Both the position numbers and the translations under genes were made by a program. Source: Scatomorpha sp036653715 (GTDB lineage: Bacteria; Bacillota; Clostridia; Oscillospirales; Oscillospiraceae). Taken from it: DNA of 36,274 bases. This document shows positions 31,710-36,274 of the stretch, piece after piece. Location of the stretch: assembly GCA_036653715.1 (NCBI GenBank), contig JAVVTL010000005.1, positions 1-36,274 of the forward strand, read 5' to 3'. Within the stretch, counting starts at the first letter, position 1. Every line of letters starts with the position of its first letter. The notes beneath the pieces are model-generated. The model saw only the letters and a program-made list of their open reading frames with translations, made no database searches and was not told where the DNA came from.

Positions 31710-32831
31710 TTACCTGCCGAGCAGGAACAGATTGGCGTCGGTGCTGAAGCTCGTGAGGGCATAGCAGACAAGGACGACGTCGATGTCGTTCTCCTCGATA
31801 TACTGTGTGAGGCTTGCGCGGTAATAGCGCAGGTCAATGAGGTGCACCTCGGAGAAATCCTTCAGCAGGAAGGGGGCGAGGCTGTCTGTGTAGGAGTCAC
31901 GGATAACGAGCAGGGAAGGGGCGTCGGGCGTCCCCGTGCTTATCTGCTGGAGAGGGGAGTTGCCGCCCAGGAACATCGAATATTTGTCCTTCTTTTCAAG
32001 AAAGTCAAAATCATAGAGCTTCCCGTCAACCGGTGTGCCCTGCGGATAATTGAGAATTGAAAGCCCCTCGGGCGGGTCGACAAAGGTCTGAATGCTGTCC
32101 GGCGCTATCCATGAGAAGCCGGAGCTTGAATAGGTGGTGCCGAAAAACTCATCGGAGACGGTGACGGGGCTATAGCTCTCAAGCGGCGCGGCGTCACGTC
32201 CCATGGACGCCATAAGCGCGGCATAGGCGTAATACGCTCCGAGGCTCGTCCAGTGGTGGTCGGTGCGGTAGTAGATATAGTCCTGCGCGTGCTCCGAGAG
32301 AGGGGAGAGCAAATCGACATTCACGGCATTGCTCCTGCCGTAGCAGTATTTTATCATCTCACGCCCGTCGTAATTCGGTGCGTTCTTCGGCAGAAGTCCG
32401 CTCAGAATCTCGGATTTCCCGGGAACGAGTGAGAAATACACGGGTACGCCGGCTTTCTCGACAAGTGCGTTCAGCGCGTCGGTGTTTGCGTCGAGCTTAT
32501 CCTGCGCGGGCGTTTTTAAGCCCTCAATGAGCGTCTCATTGTCGCAGAGATAGACGCCCTTGTTCGCCTGCTTGCCAATAAGAAGCTCACATCGCGCCTT
32601 GAGGGTCGTCCAGCTGTCGCGCAGCGTAAACTGGTCCGTGACATAGGTTTCAAAGTCGGTGGTGAATTTCCCGGAAAAGAGTGAGTCAAAGCTGAACTCG
32701 GGCCGCTGCTGAAGATAGCGGTTTTCACGGTCGGAAAATTCCACGTCGGGTTTTATTAAGTTTAAAACGAAAAACAGGGCGATAAACCCGAGAAATATCG
32801 TGAGCTGCGCCCAAAGAGTCTTTTTTCCCAT
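31710..32831 (-). CDS. DHHW-family protein, likely O-acyltransferase partner (AlgX/AlgJ-like)
   Basis: 373 residues. One N-terminal TM helix (about 9-26) and an extracytoplasmic SGNH-like domain. Seen: FSDRENRYLQQRPEF, the DHHW motif in YYRTDHHWTSLGAY (191-194), and the nucleophile segment VIRDSYTDSLAPF (around 311-317). Members hand acyl groups from an MBOAT partner to a glycan outside the cell, as AlgJ and AlgX do in alginate acetylation. The gene follows the MBOAT gene by 9 nt, ATG 32831 with GGAGC. The target polymer is unknown; the GT4/ligase operon lies 16 kb away and is a candidate (inference). Confidence 0.88.
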   Translation of the reverse strand: MGKKTLWAQLTIFLGFIALFFVLNLIKPDVEFSDRENRYLQQRPEFSFDSLFSGKFTTDFETYVTDQFTLRDSWTTLKARCELLIGKQANKGVYLCDNETLIEGLKTPAQDKLDANTDALNALVEKAGVPVYFSLVPGKSEILSGLLPKNAPNYDGREMIKYCYGRSNAVNVDLLSPLSEHAQDYIYYRTDHHWTSLGAYYAYAALMASMGRDAAPLESYSPVTVSDEFFGTTYSSSGFSWIAPDSIQTFVDPPEGLSILNYPQGTPVDGKLYDFDFLEKKDKYSMFLGGNSPLQQISTGTPDAPSLLVIRDSYTDSLAPFLLKDFSEVHLIDLRYYRASLTQYIEENDIDVVLVCYALTSFSTDANLFLLGR

Positions 32832-32840
32832 CGTTCGCTC

Positions 32841-34238
32841 CTAAAATCTGAAATAGAGGAAGGGGTTATACGTCGCGTCAACGAGATAAGCGGTGGAAAG
32901 AATCAGCGCAAGCGCAATCAGCGTGGGCGTTGCCACGGCGCGTATGCGCTCCGGCAGTCGCGCATAGAGGCTCTTGCCGGCGGGAGTGCAGGCAAAAATC
33001 GCGACTATAAAGGTCACTGCGTAGCTTGTGAGATAATAAATATCCGTTTTTGCGATGAAGCCCGCCTCGCCGAAGCCAAACATGACGGAGAGATATGCGC
33101 CGACCTCGGAAACCGTGTTGAGCTGAAATATGACCCAACTCACCATGAGCACGAGCTGTGTATAGAAGACACGCAAAAAGGCCGGCAATTTTTCCATAAA
33201 GCGCAGCAAAAACAGCTTCTCAATCACGAGAAACAGCGCAAAATAGAGGCCCCATAGCATAAATGTCCAGTTTGCGCCGTGCCAAATGCCGGTCAGCGCC
33301 CAAACAAGCACAATATTGAATACCTGCCGCTTGACGCCGCATCTGTTGCCGCCGAGGGGGATATAGACATAGTCCCTGAACCATGTGCCGAGACTGATAT
33401 GCCAGCGCCGCCAAAACTCGGTAATGCTCTTTGAGATATACGGGTAATTGAAGTTCTCAAGGAACTCGAAGCCGAGCATGCGCCCGAGGCCGATGGCCAT
33501 ATCGGAGTAGCCGGAGAAGTCGAAGTATATCTGAAGTGCAAAGGCGGCAATCCCGAGCCAAGCGCCGAAAACCGTCAGCTCCGACGCGCCGACTGCGGCG
33601 TATACGTCCCAAAGCGCGCCGATGCTGTTGGCGATAAGCACTTTTTTACCGAGACCGACAGTAAAGCGCTGTATGCCGGAGACAAATTGGTCGGCGCTTT
33701 TCGGTCTGAAATCGAGCTGGTCGGAGACGTCCTTATATCGGACGATGGGTCCCGCAATGAGCTGCGGGAAAAGCGCGACAAAGGTGCCGAAGCTGACGAA
33801 GTTCTTCTGCACGTCGGCGTCGCCCCTGTATACGTCGATGGGGTAGGACATTGTCTGAAAGGTGTAGAAGGATATGCCTATCGGCAGAACCAAATTGAGC
33901 GGGGCAATGTCGATAAAGGGGAGGAGGCTGAGCGTCCCCACAACGAGGTCATAGTACTTGAAGAAGCCGAGCAGGCCGAGGTTTATGACAACGTTGAGCA
34001 GGAGTATGCGCTTGGCTTTTTTGTCGTCCGCCCTGTATTTATCGACAAGCATACCATTCACATAGTTAACCGCGATGGAAAAGAGCATCAGCAGTATATA
34101 TACCGGCTCGCCCCAGCCGTAAAATATGAAGTTTGCAACGAAAAGGACGGGATTGCGCCAGCGGACCGGGGCAACATAGTATATTGCCAAAACCACGGGC
34201 AGGTATATGAACATGAACAGCAGGCTGGAAAAGACCAT
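32841..34238 (-). CDS. MBOAT-family O-acyltransferase (AlgI-like)
   Basis: 465 residues with about ten to twelve TM helices. Moves acyl groups, usually acetyl, across the membrane for esterification of a surface polymer. Seen: the opening FSSLLFMFIYLPVVLAIYY, GISFYTFQTMSYPIDVYRG, FPQLIAGPIVRY, IYFDFSGYSDMAIGLG, EFWRRWHISLGTWFRDYVYI with a conserved His280, and ALTGIWHGANWTF with the catalytic His320. ATG 34238 follows GGAGG by 14 nt with a nearer CTCCC that is no ribosome binding site, so translation may rely on coupling from the upstream lipoprotein gene 21 nt away. The pair MBOAT plus DHHW is standard; alginate itself is not implied. Confidence 0.93.
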   Translation of the reverse strand: MVFSSLLFMFIYLPVVLAIYYVAPVRWRNPVLFVANFIFYGWGEPVYILLMLFSIAVNYVNGMLVDKYRADDKKAKRILLLNVVINLGLLGFFKYYDLVVGTLSLLPFIDIAPLNLVLPIGISFYTFQTMSYPIDVYRGDADVQKNFVSFGTFVALFPQLIAGPIVRYKDVSDQLDFRPKSADQFVSGIQRFTVGLGKKVLIANSIGALWDVYAAVGASELTVFGAWLGIAAFALQIYFDFSGYSDMAIGLGRMLGFEFLENFNYPYISKSITEFWRRWHISLGTWFRDYVYIPLGGNRCGVKRQVFNIVLVWALTGIWHGANWTFMLWGLYFALFLVIEKLFLLRFMEKLPAFLRVFYTQLVLMVSWVIFQLNTVSEVGAYLSVMFGFGEAGFIAKTDIYYLTSYAVTFIVAIFACTPAGKSLYARLPERIRAVATPTLIALALILSTAYLVDATYNPFLYFRF

Positions 34239-34259
34239 GTGAGGGAGTCCTCCGCTTAA

Positions 34260-34952
34260 TTATTTGGTGAACAGTGCCGTGAAGCTCGTGGATATATCGG
34301 CAGAATTCTCGTGCGCAATAAGCATGGCATAGCGGCCGTTTGTGACTATTTGCGCGGCTTCCCACATCTCGATGCAGGAGGGATACCAAGCTCCACCGTC
34401 AATCTGTGCTTGCTTGCGCGTTGCGAACAGAGTTTTTATTGTCTCAATATCTTCCTCTTTTTCACACTCGATAAGCATAAATTCGGTGGCATTTGCACTG
34501 ATCATAGAACATTTTGCAACCAATTGCTTTGTGGAAATCGCCGTAAGCCCGGGGTAAAAGCCATCGAGCACTGCGGTATCCATGTCAAGCAAAGAGGGGA
34601 ATTCATAGGTGGTGGTGATGGTGTCATAGAAAGCCTTGAGATCGACGACGCCATCTGCGGGAGCCGGCGTGGGTGTCGGAGCGGGAGTGGGCTTCGCTGT
34701 CGGCTTCGGAGTCGGCTTTGCCGTGGGCTTGGGAGTCGGGGCAAGCGTGGGCTTCGGAGTGGGAGCAAGCGTGGGGGCGGGCGTAGGCTCAACGGTGGGA
34801 GTGGGCGCGGGAGTGGAGGTCGCGCCTATGTCGCCTATAGTATCCCCATTTCCCGGCGTTGGAGTCGCTGCGGGTTTTCCTCCGCAGGCGGCAAGCGAGA
34901 CGACGAGCAGCGCTGCGATGAGCAGGGAAGCGGGTCTGTGAAGTTTCTTCAT
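34260..34952 (-). CDS. DUF4358 lipoprotein with Pro-Thr-rich linker
   Basis: 230 residues. Signal peptide with lipobox SLAAC (Cys23), then a long Pro/Thr/Lys/Ala linker (about 30-98) of TPKPT-type repeats that should reach through the wall, and a C-terminal DUF4358 domain: FYDTITTTYEFPSLLDMD, FYPGLTAIS, a FMLIECEKEEDIETIK strand-helix and YPSCIEMWEAAQIV. The domain's function is unknown. DUF4358 genes often stand by MBOAT/DHHW genes, so it may present or bind acylated polymer (inference). ATG 34952 with GGGAGAAAC; promoter at 35022-35050. Confidence 0.85.
   Translation of the reverse strand: MKKLHRPASLLIAALLVVSLAACGGKPAATPTPGNGDTIGDIGATSTPAPTPTVEPTPAPTLAPTPKPTLAPTPKPTAKPTPKPTAKPTPAPTPTPAPADGVVDLKAFYDTITTTYEFPSLLDMDTAVLDGFYPGLTAISTKQLVAKCSMISANATEFMLIECEKEEDIETIKTLFATRKQAQIDGGAWYPSCIEMWEAAQIVTNGRYAMLIAHENSADISTSFTALFTK
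34655..34863 (-). repeat. Tandem coding repeat for the Pro-Thr linker
   Basis: Repeated codon blocks for TPKPTL, TPKPTA and TPAPTP. Degenerate at nucleotide level, so it is kept by protein selection; copy number may vary between strains. Confidence 0.75.
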
Positions 34953-35021
34953 GTCATGTTTCTCCCTAATTCATTAATTGTAGACATGTGTAGAGACGAA
35001 AACAGACAGATTATGTTTCCG

Positions 35022-35050
35022 ATTATGCCATTTTTTTATTAAAAGGGCAA
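35022..35050 (-). promoter_or_regulatory. Promoter of the DUF4358-MBOAT-DHHW operon
   Basis: Reading leftward: TTGCCC (35050-35045), 17-nt spacer with an A/T run, CATAAT (35027-35022). About 70 nt before the ATG at 34952. Confidence 0.65.
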
Positions 35051-35060
35051 GGACAAGTTC

Positions 35061-35160
35061 NNNNNNNNNNNNNNNNNNNNNNNNNNNNNNNNNNNNNNNN
35101 NNNNNNNNNNNNNNNNNNNNNNNNNNNNNNNNNNNNNNNNNNNNNNNNNNNNNNNNNNNN
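35061..35160. other. Assembly gap (100 N)
   Basis: Exactly 100 unknown bases, the usual scaffold-gap placeholder. True length and content are unknown, and adjacency of the acylation operon and the recombinase is not proven. Confidence 0.98.
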
Positions 35161-35164
35161 TTAA

Positions 35165-36166
35165 CTATTTTTTCTCCGGAGAGAAGGACGCGAGAGGGTT
35201 TGCCGCGGCGGCAGTGCGCAGCTCGGCGTTATCGACATGCGTGTATATCTGCGTCGTGTTTAGGTGCTCGTGACCCAAAACCTCTTGCAGGGTGCGAATA
35301 TCCACGCCGTTTTGCAGCATCAGCGTTGCAGCCGTGTGCCGCAGCTTGTGCGCGGAATACTTATCGGGGTCCAAGCCGGCCTTCAAGAGAGTGCGCTTCA
35401 CCATTGCGTGAACCGTCTCGCGGCTTATACGGCTGCGCCTGTTCGAGAGGAACATCGCGCTGCATGATTGGCCGGACATGGCGCTGCGCACGGGGAGATA
35501 GTTGTTAATTGCCTCTGCGCAGGCGTCGTTTATGTAGACGATGCGTTCCTTGTCGCCTTTTCCGAGCACTCTGATATTGTCAGAGCGGACATCCTGAACA
35601 TTTATGCCGACTAACTCGGAGATTCGCAGTCCACAGTTCAAAAACAGGCACAAAATGCAGTAATCGCGTTCCTTGTTTATTCCATCGGCCGCCATGAGCA
35701 GGCGTCGGCTCTCGTCGAGCGTCAGGTAGCGGGGGAGGGTCTTTGTGGACTTCGGGGAATCAAGGTCGGCAACCGGGTTTTCGTCAAGCAGCTTTGCCTT
35801 GACGGTCAGGTATTTAAAGAAGCTGCGGATGGTCGCAATTTTGCGCGCTCTTGTCGAGGCGGAGAGGCCGTATTTCGGCTCACGGCTGTTTTCGTTTCGG
35901 ACGCGGTCGCGCGCGAGGTATGAGAGATATTCATATACCTCCGTCAGCGTGACGGCCTGTACGAAGGGCAGGTCAACGTCCATTATGGAAATCTCGCTCG
36001 GCTCGGCCGCACGCGGAGCGATGCCGCGGCTGATTTTCAAAAAGCGAAAGAAGTTGCGCAGGTCAAGAAAATATTCATCGACCGTGTTTCGCGAGTGGCC
36101 CTTAATAGTCTCATGGTAAGCCAAAAAGTCCCGAAGTATCTGCGGCGACTCAATCCTGTAATCCAA
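35165..36166 (-). CDS. Tyrosine recombinase / site-specific integrase (XerC/D-like)
   Basis: 333 residues. An N-terminal SAM-like core-binding domain (about 8-120: QILRDFLAYHETIKGHSRNT, then STRARKIATIRSFFKYL) and a C-terminal catalytic domain with the full set: Arg181 in CGLRISELVGI, Lys203 in LGKGDKER, His273 and Arg276 in HKLRHTAATLM, His299 in LGHEH and the nucleophile Tyr308 in QIYTHVD. Could be a chromosomal XerD/XerH-type enzyme or an element integrase; its length is slightly above the 300 of typical Xer proteins. Start: TTG 36166, 4 nt after GGGGGTGAT (36171-36179), which matches the anti-Shine-Dalgarno at 8 of 9; the frame opens at 36181. The stop lies 4 nt from the assembly gap, so neighbours on that side are unknown. 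Confidence 0.9.
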   Translation of the reverse strand: MDYRIESPQILRDFLAYHETIKGHSRNTVDEYFLDLRNFFRFLKISRGIAPRAAEPSEISIMDVDLPFVQAVTLTEVYEYLSYLARDRVRNENSREPKYGLSASTRARKIATIRSFFKYLTVKAKLLDENPVADLDSPKSTKTLPRYLTLDESRRLLMAADGINKERDYCILCLFLNCGLRISELVGINVQDVRSDNIRVLGKGDKERIVYINDACAEAINNYLPVRSAMSGQSCSAMFLSNRRSRISRETVHAMVKRTLLKAGLDPDKYSAHKLRHTAATLMLQNGVDIRTLQEVLGHEHLNTTQIYTHVDNAELRTAAAANPLASFSPEKK

Positions 36167-36189
36167 AACAATCACCCCCAACCAATCCC

Positions 36190-36218
36190 ATTGTAGGGAA
36201 TACCCGCACAGTTGTCAA
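36190..36218 (-). promoter_or_regulatory. Strong promoter of the recombinase gene
   Basis: Reading leftward: perfect TTGACA (36218-36213), 17-nt spacer, TACAAT (36195-36190). The transcript would start about 36183, leaving only the ribosome binding site ahead of the TTG start. Confidence 0.8.
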
Positions 36219-36223
36219 TAGTT

Positions 36224-36253
36224 AATTAAACAAAATAAAGATTTTGTTTAATT
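36224..36253. repeat. Perfect 13-bp inverted repeat upstream of the recombinase promoter
   Basis: AATTAAACAAAAT (36224-36236), 4-nt centre AAAG, ATTTTGTTTAATT (36241-36253). It lies 5 bp upstream of the -35. Read as 11-bp arms around an 8-bp centre it also has the layout of a tyrosine-recombinase core site. No T-tract beyond the arms, so not a standard terminator. Function inferred only. Confidence 0.6.
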
Positions 36254-36274
36254 CGGAGGAGGGGGAAAGGTCAG

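Noticed and set aside
34655..34863. Possible satellite or CRISPR-like repeat
   Set aside because: Units are in frame, degenerate and encode a Pro-Thr linker; there are no spacers or constant repeats.

Overview
The window looks like a piece of an endospore-forming Clostridia genome, probably of the Oscillospiraceae type. The evidence is a moderately high G+C content, a CotJ-type spore coat operon, RNase J, a PPi-type phosphofructokinase, an S-layer-homology protease, AGGAGG-type ribosome binding sites with frequent TTG/GTG starts, and sigma-A type promoters with 17-nt spacers. The family assignment is inference; no rRNA or other taxonomic marker is present. A run of 100 N at 35061-35160 shows that this is a scaffold, so the two sides of that gap need not be neighbours in the cell. 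No tRNA, rRNA, CRISPR array or insertion sequence was found.

Left part (1-10.6 kb): signalling. An XRE regulator is followed by a Cache/degenerate-GGDEF/EAL phosphodiesterase and a lipoprotein that joins a solute-binding domain to a 5'-nucleotidase C-terminal-like domain. Converging on these is a three-gene operon read leftward: an isoprenylcysteine-methyltransferase-like membrane protein, a GH3-family adenylate-forming enzyme, and a multi-TM/GAF/degenerate-GGDEF/HD-GYP protein. Both c-di-GMP proteins keep intact phosphodiesterase motifs and have lost the GGDEF signature. The leftward operon has the layout of a small-molecule maker plus receptor and is the best candidate here for an undescribed system.

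Middle left (10.7-20 kb): cell surface. A leftward operon holds a GT4 glycosyltransferase, a DUF4330 protein, an O-antigen-ligase-like protein, an ECF S component and an SGNH hydrolase. A divergent promoter pair separates it from an alanyl-tRNA editing protein. Next is the XpaC-TelA-LemA-TPM membrane module, also read leftward.

Middle right (20-31.7 kb): housekeeping and sporulation. rpe, recR, rnj, a membrane dipeptidase and an ArsC/Spx-like protein run rightward, with stop/start overlaps in the last three. A leftward cotJ operon carries an apparent CotJA-CotJB fusion followed by CotJC. A subtilisin-like SLH protease comes next. pfp and fba are divergent with interlocking promoters. A P-type ATPase homologue that has lost most catalytic motifs but keeps its phosphorylation aspartate follows fba.

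Right end (31.7-36.3 kb): a leftward operon for surface-polymer acylation (DUF4358 lipoprotein, MBOAT, DHHW protein), then the scaffold gap, then a tyrosine recombinase with a strong promoter and a perfect 13-bp inverted repeat just upstream. There is no gene-free stretch above 300 bases; the largest intervals (1-224 and 1302-1587) hold the repeats, terminators and promoter-like sites listed below.
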